A stretch of 64,000 nt of DNA from Opitutus sp. ER46. GTDB lineage: Bacteria > Verrucomicrobiota > Verrucomicrobiia > Opitutales > Opitutaceae. A program made the translations under genes and the position numbers. The stretch is from positions 19,899 to 83,898 of the forward strand of contig NZ_QAYX01000013.1 of the NCBI RefSeq assembly GCF_003054705.1, in the 5' to 3' direction. This document shows positions 1 to 8,279 of this stretch, piece by piece (position 1 is the first letter of the stretch; the number at the start of each line of letters is the position of its first letter). Under the pieces are notes generated by a model that saw nothing but the letters and a program-made list of their open reading frames with translations, had not been told where the DNA came from and did no database searches.

Positions 1-970
1 CCCCGCCCTGCATCGCGACGAGTTCACGCATCTTCTGCAGCGCGGTGCCGCGCGAGATGCTCTGCTCGAGCCGCTCGCGCGCCTCGGCCGTCGTCTTCGC
101 CGCGCCGGTGAGCACCAGCATCTGCTCTCCCAGCGCATACGTCACCGCCATCGTGTCCTCCGGTCCGCGGCCCTTGAGGCACTCGATTGATTCCACGACC
201 TCCAGCGCATTGCCCACCGCGCGGCCGAGCGGCTGTTCCATCGCCGTCATCACCGCGCGCGTCGGCTTGCCCATCTGCGTCGCCACCGACACCAGCGCCT
301 GCGCCAGTTCGCGCGCCTTGGCCTTGTCCTTCATGAACGCGCCGCGCCCGAACTTCACGTCCAGCACCAGCACGTCGATGCCCTCGGCCAGTTTCTTCGA
401 GAGAATGCTGCCGCAGATCAGCGGGATGCTCTCCACCGTGCCCGTCACATCGCGCAACGCGTAGAGTTTCTTGTCCGCCGGCGCCAGGTCCGCGGTCTGG
501 CCGATCAGCGAGAGTCCGATCCGTTCCAGTTCGGCGCGGTACTCCGCGAGCGGGAGGTTCACGCGAAAGCCCGGGATGGCCTCCAGCTTGTCCAGCGTGC
601 CGCCGGTGTGGCCCAGACCCCGGCCGCTGATCATCGGCACCGCGACGCCGCACGCGGCCACCATCGGGGCCAGGTGCAAGGAAACCTTGTCGCCCACGCC
701 GCCCGTCGAGTGCTTGTCCGCCTTCGGCTGCTTCACGCTCGAGAGATCCGCCACCACGCCGGAGTGCATCATCGCCTCCGTGTAGTGCGCCGTCTCCTGC
801 GGCGTCATTCCGCGCCACACGATCGCCATCAGCATCGCGGAGAGCTGGTAGTCGGCCCAGGAGCCGTCCGTCGCGCCGCGCACAAAGCCGGCAATTTCAT
901 CGCGCGACAGCACGCCGCCGTCGCGCTTCTTCGCGATCACATGCTGGGGAAACACGGTCGTTACGCTCAT
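1..970 (-). CDS. deoA: Thymidine/pyrimidine-nucleoside phosphorylase, C-terminus cut by window edge
   Basis: Cytoplasmic salvage/catabolic enzyme that splits thymidine (or another pyrimidine nucleoside) with phosphate into base plus deoxyribose-1-phosphate. From the ATG at 970 the product reads MSVTTVFPQHVIAKKRDGG and has the family signature KHSTGGVGDKVSLHLAP followed by SGRGLGHTGGTLDKLEAIPG, the phosphate/nucleoside binding region. About 323 residues are visible; the family is normally about 430-440, so the last quarter lies off the left edge. The product feeds the deoxyribose pathway whose aldolase (deoC, 12337-13275) is in the same window. The methyltransferase gene ends 60 bp upstream. 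Family certain; thymidine versus broader pyrimidine specificity cannot be decided here. Confidence 0.93.
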   Translation of the reverse strand, partial: MSVTTVFPQHVIAKKRDGGVLSRDEIAGFVRGATDGSWADYQLSAMLMAIVWRGMTPQETAHYTEAMMHSGVVADLSSVKQPKADKHSTGGVGDKVSLHLAPMVAACGVAVPMISGRGLGHTGGTLDKLEAIPGFRVNLPLAEYRAELERIGLSLIGQTADLAPADKKLYALRDVTGTVESIPLICGSILSKKLAEGIDVLVLDVKFGRGAFMKDKAKARELAQALVSVATQMGKPTRAVMTAMEQPLGRAVGNALEVVESIECLKGRGPEDTMAVTYALGEQMLVLTGAAKTTAEARERLEQSISRGTALQKMRELVAMQGG

Positions 971-1030
971 GGCCGGACTCAACCCGCGGCCCCGGCCGCG
1001 CGCAACCCCGGACTGGCGCGGCGCCGCCGG

Positions 1031-1849
1031 CTACGCCGCCGTGGGCGCCCGGCGCAGCTTGAGCATCGTGTCGGCTCCGGCGAAGAACTCGTAGTTCACC
1101 GCCACAACCTCGGACGCGATGCCGGCCGCCCGCAGCTCCCGACGCAGCGCCGGCAGCTTCGGATACGGCCGACCCTCCGGCCCGCACAGGGGGTGAATCC
1201 GCACCTCGCCATCGCTGACGCGCACGAGCTCACGGCAGGCGGCGACGTGCCACTCGAAATCAAAGCGCGCCGCTTCGACGAACAGCAGGTGCGCGCAGAG
1301 CACGAGATCGAAGGTCCGGTCGAAGAATGGCAGGAACGGCAGCGCCGCGCCGACGTACCGGCCATGCGGGCAATGCGTTTCGAAATCGGCGAGGAAGCGC
1401 TGGGCCGACAGCCGCCGGTCGGCCAGGGCCTCGGTCAGCGAGCCAAAGACCATCGCGTCCGGCAGGTCGGGATGCACCGCCTCGCAATCCCGCACCCGGA
1501 TCTGCCGCCGGCGCGCCTGCGTATCCGCCTCCACGCGCGCGTAATCGCTTTCCACCGTGGCCGTCAGATCGGCCAGCGGGCGGCGGTACATCGGGTCCAC
1601 CGCCACCGCATCGATGCGGCGTGCGCAGGCCTCCGCCGTGAACGAGGACGGGCCGGCGGCCACGTCGAGCACGTCGCGTCCGCGCAGCGCCTCGATCTCG
1701 AGGTCGAAGAAGCGGACATATTCCATCAGCGACCGGCCGTGAAAGGGCACGGACGCGACGACAGGCGCCGGCGCGACAGAAGCCGCCGGCGCCCGTCTGG
1801 GCCGGAACGGTTGGAGCTGGCGGGGAGGAGGAGCTGCGAGGAGTGGCAT
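1031..1849 (-). CDS. Class I SAM-dependent methyltransferase-like protein
   Basis: Predicted soluble protein of 272 residues from the ATG at 1849. After a Pro/Ala-rich N-terminus of about 40 residues comes a Rossmann-type SAM site, RGRDVLDVAAGPSSFTAEAC, then VAVDPMYRR (acidic residue after strand 2) and FDLVLCAHLLFVEA (strand 4 region). This resembles uncharacterised class I methyltransferases found next to housekeeping genes; the substrate is unknown. An in-frame TTG at 1882 also exists but sits inside the hairpin at 1884-1910, so I prefer the ATG at 1849; an ATG at 1726 just before the conserved domain (MEYVRFF) is also possible. It reads into the phosphorylase gene 60 bp downstream. Confidence 0.8.
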   Translation of the reverse strand: MPLLAAPPPRQLQPFRPRRAPAASVAPAPVVASVPFHGRSLMEYVRFFDLEIEALRGRDVLDVAAGPSSFTAEACARRIDAVAVDPMYRRPLADLTATVESDYARVEADTQARRRQIRVRDCEAVHPDLPDAMVFGSLTEALADRRLSAQRFLADFETHCPHGRYVGAALPFLPFFDRTFDLVLCAHLLFVEAARFDFEWHVAACRELVRVSDGEVRIHPLCGPEGRPYPKLPALRRELRAAGIASEVVAVNYEFFAGADTMLKLRRAPTAA

Positions 1850-1883
1850 GGCGTGAGGTGGAAAGAGGAAGGGTGAAAACAAA

Positions 1884-1910
1884 AAGCCCGACTCGTTTTG
1901 AGTCGGGCTT
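1884..1910 (-). terminator. Rho-independent terminator on the minus strand
   Basis: Perfect 11-bp stem (AAGCCCGACTC / GAGTCGGGCTT) with a 5-nt loop. Read on the minus strand it is followed by a T-rich run (TTTTGTTTTC). It would end transcripts from the coiled-coil gene (2154-2792) before the methyltransferase gene. Confidence 0.8.
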
Positions 1911-2153
1911 GGCGAAGATTTTCAGCGTTTTATGGGCTGTTGCGCGTTAGTTTCGCGCGGTGCTTCGTCGCCAAGCCGACCGATGCCAGCGAGCGCGTTT
2001 GGCCACCGTCGTGGAGACGGAGGAGGCAACGCGGGCGTGGACGAAGGAATTCATCAAGTTGCTGGGAAATGGGGCGCCCCGCGCGGGAGCGCAAGCGGAA
2101 TTTTACGGATGACACGACCACCGGTCATTCTCCGACCGGCGGCGGGGGCGCGT

Positions 2154-2792
2154 TCAGCTGGCTTTTCGGCCCAGGACGGACCGCGCAAATTCGAAGGGCG
2201 CACGCGTCAGGCGCTTCACCGCCGACGCGTCCTCTTCCTCCATCACCGGAGCCTCAACCACGACCGGGGCTGGCGCCTGCGCCGCCAGGACGAGGCGCTC
2301 GCGCTCCGCCACCAGGGCCTCGCGCCGCGACACCGCTTCCTCGCGTTGCCGCACCGCTGCATCGGCTTCCCGCAGCACGATGCGGTCGTCGCGCAGGTGA
2401 CTCTGCTCCGCCTCGAGAATCTCCCGCGCCCGGTGCAGCTTCTCCCACCCGGCCTGCAGGGCGGCCTCGTCGCCCGGCACCGCGGCGCTGGGCGTGTAGG
2501 AAAGCCCGGGAAGGCTCGCCCGCAGACCGCGCGCGGCGGGGATCACGCCGTGGCTGGTGGCGTCGAGCTGCGACTGCCACACCCGCAGTCGTTCCTCGTA
2601 GTCGCGCAGGTTCTTCTCGCGGTCGCGGAGGGCATCCTGGTCTTCCTGCAGGCGGCGCCGTTCCTCGGCCAGCGTGGCGGCCCACTTTTCCGTCGAGGGT
2701 CGCGGCAAACGGAGATCCGGTGCGGGCGAAGGAAAGGAGATTGGCTGGTTCATGGCGCGGGAAAGGTTCGGTGCTTCGTGCGCGCCGATCAT
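2154..2792 (-). CDS. Hypothetical coiled-coil protein
   Basis: 212 residues, unknown function. The ATG at 2792 has a good Shine-Dalgarno (GGAAGG, 5 nt upstream). From about residue 30 to 75 the sequence is charged and heptad-like (WAATLAEERRRLQEDQDAL, LRDREKNLRDYEERLRVWQ), and a second coiled-coil stretch rich in R/E runs from about 115 to 175 (LHRAREILEAEQSHLRDD, VRQREEAVSRREALVAERE). No membrane segment, signal peptide or catalytic motif is seen. It is followed by a terminator at 1884-1910, so it looks like a single-gene unit. A structural or scaffold role is possible but only inferred from composition. Confidence 0.75.
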   Translation of the reverse strand: MIGAHEAPNLSRAMNQPISFPSPAPDLRLPRPSTEKWAATLAEERRRLQEDQDALRDREKNLRDYEERLRVWQSQLDATSHGVIPAARGLRASLPGLSYTPSAAVPGDEAALQAGWEKLHRAREILEAEQSHLRDDRIVLREADAAVRQREEAVSRREALVAERERLVLAAQAPAPVVVEAPVMEEEDASAVKRLTRAPFEFARSVLGRKAS

Positions 2793-2874
2793 ACCGACCT
2801 TCCCTGGCCGCTGCTACGGGTTCACGGGGATTTTACTCCGCGTTTACCGGCGGCCGTCCCCCTTAGAGGGAATT

Positions 2875-4104
2875 TTACGCCCGGAAGATGACGTCTTCGC
2901 GGTTGAACATCCGCACCGCCAGCGCGAGCGCCGCCGCGGCGTACACGCAACTGGAGCCGAAGATCAGCGCGATCATGTCCCAATGCCAGACGCCCGACAC
3001 CAGCTCCTTGCTCACCAGCGAGACATTGAGGATCGGTACCAGCGCCAGCCGGGTATTCAGCTCCACGCCCGGCAGCATGCCAATCACCGCGGGCAGGATG
3101 ATCACCACGATCAGCGGCGACACGTAGCTCTGCGCTTCCTTGAAGCTCTTGGCGAAGAGCGACAGCGCAAACTGCCCCGCCGCAAACAACACCGCCATCG
3201 GCAGCACCATGGCCACCGCCGCCATGAGCCCGACCGGGTCGATCGCTGGCATCGTCATGCCGGACGCCGCCCCGGCCTTGGCTGCCGTGGCCGCTCCCGC
3301 GCCGCTCATCAATGAACCGGCGATCAGCAGCGTCACGAAAGTTGAGATGACCGAGCAGACCACCGTCGCAAGCGACGCCGCCAGGACCATGAGGAACTTG
3401 CCCAGCACCAGATCGATCCGGGCGACGGGGCTGCAGAGAATCGTCTCCATCGTGCCGCGCTCCTTTTCGCCGGCCGTGAGATCCATCGCCGGATACATGG
3501 CGCCGGTGAAGGCGAGCAGCAGGAAGAAGTACGGGATCATGCCCCCGATGGCGTTGCCACCGACCTTCTCCGGCGGGGCGACGTTCTCCGTCTTCAGCTC
3601 AAAGGGCTTCACCAGCTCGGGCGGCAGTCCGCGCTCACCCAGGCGGGTCACAACCACGCGTTCGCGATAATCCTGGAGATACCGGCGCAGTTCGCCGACC
3701 GCGAAGCTCGAGCGCATCTCGCCGTCATAGTTGAAGATCTTCAGCGTCGTGGGCGTGCCGGCCGCCAGCGCGGCATCAAAGCCCGCCGGGATCTCCACCG
3801 CCGCGCGCACCTGCTTGTCGGCGATCCGCTGCTTCCAGTCCGCCGTCGTGGCGACGATCTTGATCTTCTTGTTCTCGGCCAGCGCCGCCCGCAGCCCAGG
3901 TGAATCCTCGCCGCCCACGATCATCACCGTCGGCGTCGCGGCCCGTGCCTGCTTGATCACCTTGCCCGCCACCAGCGCCGCCGCGAGCGTCAATCCGGGC
4001 ATCAGCAGCATCGGGACGACGATCATGGACATGAGGGTGCGGCGGTCGCGCAGCATGTCGCGCAGCTCTTTGCCGAAAACCGTGAAAATGTTCTTTGCGT
4101 TCAT
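2875..4104 (-). CDS. natB: ABC-2 type exporter permease, NatB-like
   Basis: Inner-membrane subunit of a NatAB-type ABC exporter; in Bacillus NatAB extrudes Na+, but related pairs export other substrates. The 409-residue protein begins MNAKNIFTVFGKELRDMLRD, has a first membrane segment near residues 25-45, a soluble domain of about 130 residues, then the family motif GEKERGTMETILCSPV before five C-terminal membrane segments. It starts 2 bp after the stop of the ATPase gene, as in other natAB operons, and is the last gene of a four-gene operon with a LytS/LytTR two-component system. Substrate not predictable from sequence. Confidence 0.9.
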   Translation of the reverse strand: MNAKNIFTVFGKELRDMLRDRRTLMSMIVVPMLLMPGLTLAAALVAGKVIKQARAATPTVMIVGGEDSPGLRAALAENKKIKIVATTADWKQRIADKQVRAAVEIPAGFDAALAAGTPTTLKIFNYDGEMRSSFAVGELRRYLQDYRERVVVTRLGERGLPPELVKPFELKTENVAPPEKVGGNAIGGMIPYFFLLLAFTGAMYPAMDLTAGEKERGTMETILCSPVARIDLVLGKFLMVLAASLATVVCSVISTFVTLLIAGSLMSGAGAATAAKAGAASGMTMPAIDPVGLMAAVAMVLPMAVLFAAGQFALSLFAKSFKEAQSYVSPLIVVIILPAVIGMLPGVELNTRLALVPILNVSLVSKELVSGVWHWDMIALIFGSSCVYAAAALALAVRMFNREDVIFRA

Positions 4105-4106
4105 GG

Positions 4107-4850
4107 TCAGGCGGCGAGGGGGGCGGTGACGACTTTCACGAAGATCTCTTCCATATCCTGCTCGCCGTAGCGCGTACGCAGGTCGGCCAGCGTGCCTTCC
4201 GCCAGCAGGCGGCCGTCGTGGATGATGCCCACGACATCGCAGAGTTTCTCCACCTCGCTCATGACGTGGGTCGAGTACACCACGGTCTTACCGCGGGCCC
4301 GGCACTGGCGAACGAAGTGCACGATCGCCCGCGCGGCCATCACATCGAGCCCCAGCGTCGGCTCGTCGAAGATCATCACCGCCGGGTCGTGGATGAGCGT
4401 CCGGGCGATCGAGGTCTTCTGCTTCATGCCGGTCGAAAGCTTGTCACAGCGGCGGTCAAGGAACTCGTGCATGTCCAGCTCGTCGGCCAGCCGCTTCGTC
4501 CGCGCCGCGATCTCGCGATCCTCCAGGCCGTTCAGCCGGCCGAAATAGGTGATGAACTCGCGCGCGGTCAGCCGCCCGTACAGGGCCGTACTCGCGGCCA
4601 GAAACCCCACGTTGGCCCGCACCAGGTCCGGGGCCGCCACCACGTCGTGCCCCGCCACCTGCGCCGTGCCTGCCGTGGGGCGGAGCAGCGTCGCAAGCAT
4701 GCGGAGCGTGGTGGTCTTTCCGGCGCCGTTCGCGCCGAGCAGGCCGTAAATCTGGCCGGGCACGACGCGGAACGACACGTGGTCCGCGGCGCGGACCTCG
4801 CCGCGCTTCTTGTCGCGGAAGGTTTTGGTGAGGTTGTGGGCTTCGATCAT
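4107..4850 (-). CDS. natA: ABC transporter ATP-binding protein, NatA-like
   Basis: Cytoplasmic ATPase partner of the NatB-like permease. 247 residues with Walker A GLLGANGAGKTTTLR (about residues 33-47), Q-loop region, signature LSTGMKQK, Walker B VMIFDEPTLGLD and the H-loop in VVYSTHVMSEVE. Its start overlaps the response regulator stop by 4 bp and its stop is 2 bp from the permease start, so the three are translationally coupled. Paired regulation of an ABC exporter by a LytTR two-component system is known for NatK/NatR and natAB in Bacillus subtilis. Confidence 0.95.
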   Translation of the reverse strand: MIEAHNLTKTFRDKKRGEVRAADHVSFRVVPGQIYGLLGANGAGKTTTLRMLATLLRPTAGTAQVAGHDVVAAPDLVRANVGFLAASTALYGRLTAREFITYFGRLNGLEDREIAARTKRLADELDMHEFLDRRCDKLSTGMKQKTSIARTLIHDPAVMIFDEPTLGLDVMAARAIVHFVRQCRARGKTVVYSTHVMSEVEKLCDVVGIIHDGRLLAEGTLADLRTRYGEQDMEEIFVKVVTAPLAA

Positions 4851-5581
4851 AAACTCATTTTCTCGCGAAACTCCTGCGCCTGCCGGCGGCTGAGCTCCAC
4901 CTTCGCCCCTCCCTTGAGGTGCACGAGCAGCCCGCCGCTGAACCAGGGTTCGATCTTGTCGATCCAGGCCAGGTTGATGATCTGGCGGCGGTTCGCGCGG
5001 AAGAAAAACTTGGGATCGAGCCGTTCCTCCATGGCGTTGAGCGACCGGAAGAGCTGGGGCTGGGCGGTGTCGAAGTGCACGCGCGTGTAGTTGCCCTCGC
5101 TCTCGAGCAGCCGGATCGACTTCACCTCCACGAACCAGCAGCGGTCGCCTTCCCGCACGAAGACCTTGTCCTCCGCCGCCAGGCGCTCCCGGGCCGTCGC
5201 CGCGCTCGGCCGTGCCGCCGCCGTCTTCGCCAGCCGCTCCCGCAGCTTGCCGACCGCCGCCGCCAGCCGCGCCGGGTCGACCGGCTTCAGCAGGTAGTCC
5301 AGCGCGTTCAAGTCGAACGCCTTCACGGCAAACTCGTCGTAGGCCGTCGTGAAGATCACGTCCGGCGCCGGCGGCTCCAGCGACTCCAGCAGCTGGATAC
5401 CGGTCTCGGCCGGCATCTGCACGTCGAGGAACAGGAGGCTCGGCGCGAGGCTCGCGATCATCTCCCGGGCCTGCTTTGCATTCGCCGCCTCGCCGACGAT
5501 TTCAATGTCGGGATGCGCCGCCAGCAACCGCCGCAACTCGGCGCGCGCCAGGCGTTCGTCGTCAATCAACAGCGTCTTCAT
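4847..5581 (-). CDS. LytTR-type DNA-binding response regulator
   Basis: 244 residues. The N-terminal receiver domain (about 1-120) has the acidic pocket at D7/D8, phospho-acceptor Asp in LLFLDVQMPAETG (D53), Thr in FTTAYDEFAVKAF and Lys in YLLKPVDPARL. The C-terminal LytTR DNA-binding domain (about 140-244) includes IRLLESEGNYTRVHF and FFRANRRQIINLAWI. It lies 12 bp downstream of the cognate histidine kinase and overlaps the ATPase gene by 4 bp, so the exporter is probably both its operon partner and its target. Confidence 0.93.
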   Translation of the reverse strand: MKTLLIDDERLARAELRRLLAAHPDIEIVGEAANAKQAREMIASLAPSLLFLDVQMPAETGIQLLESLEPPAPDVIFTTAYDEFAVKAFDLNALDYLLKPVDPARLAAAVGKLRERLAKTAAARPSAATARERLAAEDKVFVREGDRCWFVEVKSIRLLESEGNYTRVHFDTAQPQLFRSLNAMEERLDPKFFFRANRRQIINLAWIDKIEPWFSGGLLVHLKGGAKVELSRRQAQEFREKMSL

Positions 5582-5593
5582 GCCAAGTCTCCG

Positions 5594-6736
5594 TTAGGCC
5601 CGGGCCGACTGCGCCGGCACGGTCACTTCCGCCACCACCAAGGTCTTTGCCCGCTCCGCCCACACCCGCAACCGACCCGCTTCGCCAAACCGCAGCCGCA
5701 GCCGCTCCGCCGTGTTCTTCAGTCCCAGTCCCGTCGACCGCTGGCTCGGGACAACGGTCGGCTCCGTCGCCAGGTCTCCCGGATTGGTCACCCGCAGCCG
5801 CAGTTCGCCGTGCTCGCACCAGGCCGTGATCTCGATCACGCCGCCTTCCGGCCGCGGCGAAATACCGTACTTCACCGCATTCTCCACCAGCGTCTGCAGC
5901 ACCAGCGGCGGCACCGCCAGGCCCAGGGTCTCGGGCGCGATGTCCAGCTTGAGCCGCAGCCGCTCCTCGTGCCGCACCTGCTCCAGCGCGAGATAATCGT
6001 TCACGACGCGCAGCTCGTCCTCGAAAGGCACCGTCTCCGCCTGCGCCGACTGCAGCGAGTAGCGCAGCAGGTTCGCCAGCTGCGTCACCGCCAGCCGCGC
6101 CCGCGCCGGGTCCTCGTCGATCAGCGCGCGCACCGAATTGAGCGCATTGAACATGAAATGCGGGTTCACCTGCGATTTCAGCGCGCGCAACTCCGCCTCC
6201 TTCACCGCCGAGGCCAGCCGCAGTTGCTCGATCTGCATGCCTTTGAACCGGTCCGACAGGTGGTAGAAGAAGTACACGAACCACCAGCCGGTGAAGATGA
6301 TCGTCCCGTTGATCCAGCTGATCATCGCCAGCATCGGGATCGACGGCTGCGCCGGCTGCTCCAGCCCGAGCACCAGGTACGGATACCCGTATCCAATTGC
6401 CGCCCACACCACCGACTGCGCCGCCGACATGGCGAGGATTCGCGGCGCCAATGCCCGCCAGCTCAGCTGCTTCCAACCCCAGCGCGCCACCAGCATCCGT
6501 CCGCCGTGCGAAATCAGCCAGCCCAGCGCGATGACCATCGTCACCAACGCCACATCCCCGAGGATCTGCTCCGTCGTCACCTTCTTTCGCGGCATCAGCG
6601 CCAGCGAGAAGAACAGCTGGAGGCCGAGCATCAGCAGCCAGCTGCCACTTTGGCAGATCACATACAGACGCTCCTTCGTCCGATCGCGGCCTGGGCGGGC
6701 CGGAGAGCGAACGGAAGCGGAAGAACGGGACGACAT
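5594..6736 (-). CDS. LytS-family sensor histidine kinase
   Basis: 380-residue membrane kinase. Four hydrophobic segments in residues 25-160 form the sensor part, followed by the His_kinase (LytS-type) box NPHFMFNALNSVRALI with phospho-acceptor H193, then a GHKL ATPase domain (VENAVKYG N-box, STGLGLKNTAERLRLRFG G-box). There is no separate sensory domain, so the signal is probably membrane-related. First gene of the operon kinase - regulator - ATPase - permease. The start ATG at 6736 is followed by a Ser/Arg-rich tail of about 20 residues, so a slightly later start is possible. Confidence 0.92.
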   Translation of the reverse strand: MSSRSSASVRSPARPGRDRTKERLYVICQSGSWLLMLGLQLFFSLALMPRKKVTTEQILGDVALVTMVIALGWLISHGGRMLVARWGWKQLSWRALAPRILAMSAAQSVVWAAIGYGYPYLVLGLEQPAQPSIPMLAMISWINGTIIFTGWWFVYFFYHLSDRFKGMQIEQLRLASAVKEAELRALKSQVNPHFMFNALNSVRALIDEDPARARLAVTQLANLLRYSLQSAQAETVPFEDELRVVNDYLALEQVRHEERLRLKLDIAPETLGLAVPPLVLQTLVENAVKYGISPRPEGGVIEITAWCEHGELRLRVTNPGDLATEPTVVPSQRSTGLGLKNTAERLRLRFGEAGRLRVWAERAKTLVVAEVTVPAQSARA

Positions 6737-7003
6737 GAGCGCGAAATTACCGGTCGAAATCGAAAAGGGAACCCCGCAGCGGGGGCAGCGCTCCTGAGTT
6801 AGCAGACCGCTCCGTCCGTCGCGCTCCTTCCATGATGAGCGGGGCCCCCTCAGGACAAGCGGCGCCCCCAGCTGAACGGGAGTGCAAAGTGCCCCCGACC
6901 TCCCGTCTGCCCGCTTCCCCTCCCCACTTCAAATCTCACTCCATCGGCCAATCCCTCCGCACCCACTTTCACTCTCACCTTCACTTTCACTCCGAAGGTT
7001 CCC

Positions 7004-8122
7004 TCACTCCCTTTTCTTCACCTTGTCCGGGTCCACCGAGCCCTCGACGACCGGGTTGAAGGCCTGGACGAAGCCGTGCCGGAACAGATTGCGCACCGTC
7101 GCCCACAGGCCCACCTGCGAATCGCCAAACTCGCCGCGAAACGGGACCCGCGTCGCAACCTGGTCGCGCGGCTTGTTTTTCACCAGCCAGGCAAGGCCCG
7201 CGACCAGCTTCTCCCAGAGGCGTTCGCCCAGGTTCTTCCGCTTGTCCTCCACGCTCGTGAAATCGAGGTGGTTGAAGAACGGCTTTACGTACCCTTCGAA
7301 CGCCCCGTCACGCGCCCCCATTTCGAGCACGAGCTCAAACTCGCCCCGCCCGACCTCCACGTTCGCCACCGCTTTCAGCGACTCGTTCAGCGCCGGCAAC
7401 GCCACCCGGCTCAGCTTGAGGCTCAGGTGAAAATGCGGTTTCGCCGCCAGCGGCTCCACCTGCGCAAACAGCGTCAACCGCCCGCCGCCAATGCTGTTTC
7501 CCTCCAGATCAATGCTCGCGGGATACTCCTGTTTCGTGTCCTCGCGCCGATTTCTCAGCCCGGTCGCCGTCGCGCGCATATCGGTCACGAACAGGTCCAC
7601 ATGGGGCGTCTTCGTCGTGTCACTGTAGCGGATCGAGCCGTGATCGATTTCCAGATGCTGGATGTCGAACGGGAAGATGTCCTGCACCACCTCCTGCCAT
7701 CGACGGTCCACCTCCTTCTGGCTGCTTTCCGGCGACGGCCCCTGCACGAACGTCAGTTCGCCCCGCTCGATCACAATGTCGCTCACCACCTTCCCGTGGA
7801 GCAGCTCCCGCCACGCCACCGAGAAGTCGATGGTCCGGGCGAGGAAGAACGGCGTCTCCTGCTCGCCGTTCCGCTTGAAAACGCTGACGCCGCGCAAGGC
7901 GTAGGCTCCGCGCCAGAGGCTCAGGTCGATCTCCTCCACCTGCCCGCGATAGCCCGGGATTGCCGCCAGCCGCGCATTGATCTGGTGGCGAATCACCGAC
8001 GGCAGCGCCACCCGCGCCGCCACCAGCACGGCCAACGCGACCGCGATCCCAACCAAGACCCGACGCGGCCAGGCACGCACGCGGCGGATAATCCGGGCGG
8101 GAGGATTCTTCATGCCGGTCAT
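7004..8122 (-). CDS. DUF748/AsmA-like membrane-anchored protein
   Basis: 372 residues with one N-terminal membrane anchor (VLVGIAVALAVLVAARVAL, about 21-40) and a long beta-rich exported region. The segment after the anchor (RLAAIPGYRGQVEEIDLSLW) and the stretch FDIQHLEIDHGSIRYSDT match the DUF748/AsmA pattern, proteins thought to sit between inner and outer membranes, some in lipid traffic. ATG at 8122; a second ATG at 8113 is possible. No operon partner: 267 bp of pyrimidine-rich repeat DNA lies downstream and 157 bp without a gene lies upstream. Confidence 0.8.
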   Translation of the reverse strand: MTGMKNPPARIIRRVRAWPRRVLVGIAVALAVLVAARVALPSVIRHQINARLAAIPGYRGQVEEIDLSLWRGAYALRGVSVFKRNGEQETPFFLARTIDFSVAWRELLHGKVVSDIVIERGELTFVQGPSPESSQKEVDRRWQEVVQDIFPFDIQHLEIDHGSIRYSDTTKTPHVDLFVTDMRATATGLRNRREDTKQEYPASIDLEGNSIGGGRLTLFAQVEPLAAKPHFHLSLKLSRVALPALNESLKAVANVEVGRGEFELVLEMGARDGAFEGYVKPFFNHLDFTSVEDKRKNLGERLWEKLVAGLAWLVKNKPRDQVATRVPFRGEFGDSQVGLWATVRNLFRHGFVQAFNPVVEGSVDPDKVKKRE

Positions 8123-8279
8123 CGACCGTCACGCCCCCACGCTGTGCTCGTGCCCGCGTTGGGGTCTCAACCCCAACTCCGGCGCTGTCCGTCACGTCCG
8201 GCGCGTTCAGGCCGGGGGCGAACCCGACGTTCGGCGGGCGGCGGGCCGCAGGAGCCACCCCACCCCGCCAGCAAACCCC

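Noticed and set aside
1884..1910. Hairpin as a member of the TTTTCGC repeat family
   Set aside because: Different sequence and a real T-tract on the minus strand; it is an ordinary terminator.
4919..6802. Plus-strand frame of 627 codons across the two-component genes
   Set aside because: Antisense to the LytS/LytTR genes, composition rich in Arg/Gln/His/Pro with no domain.
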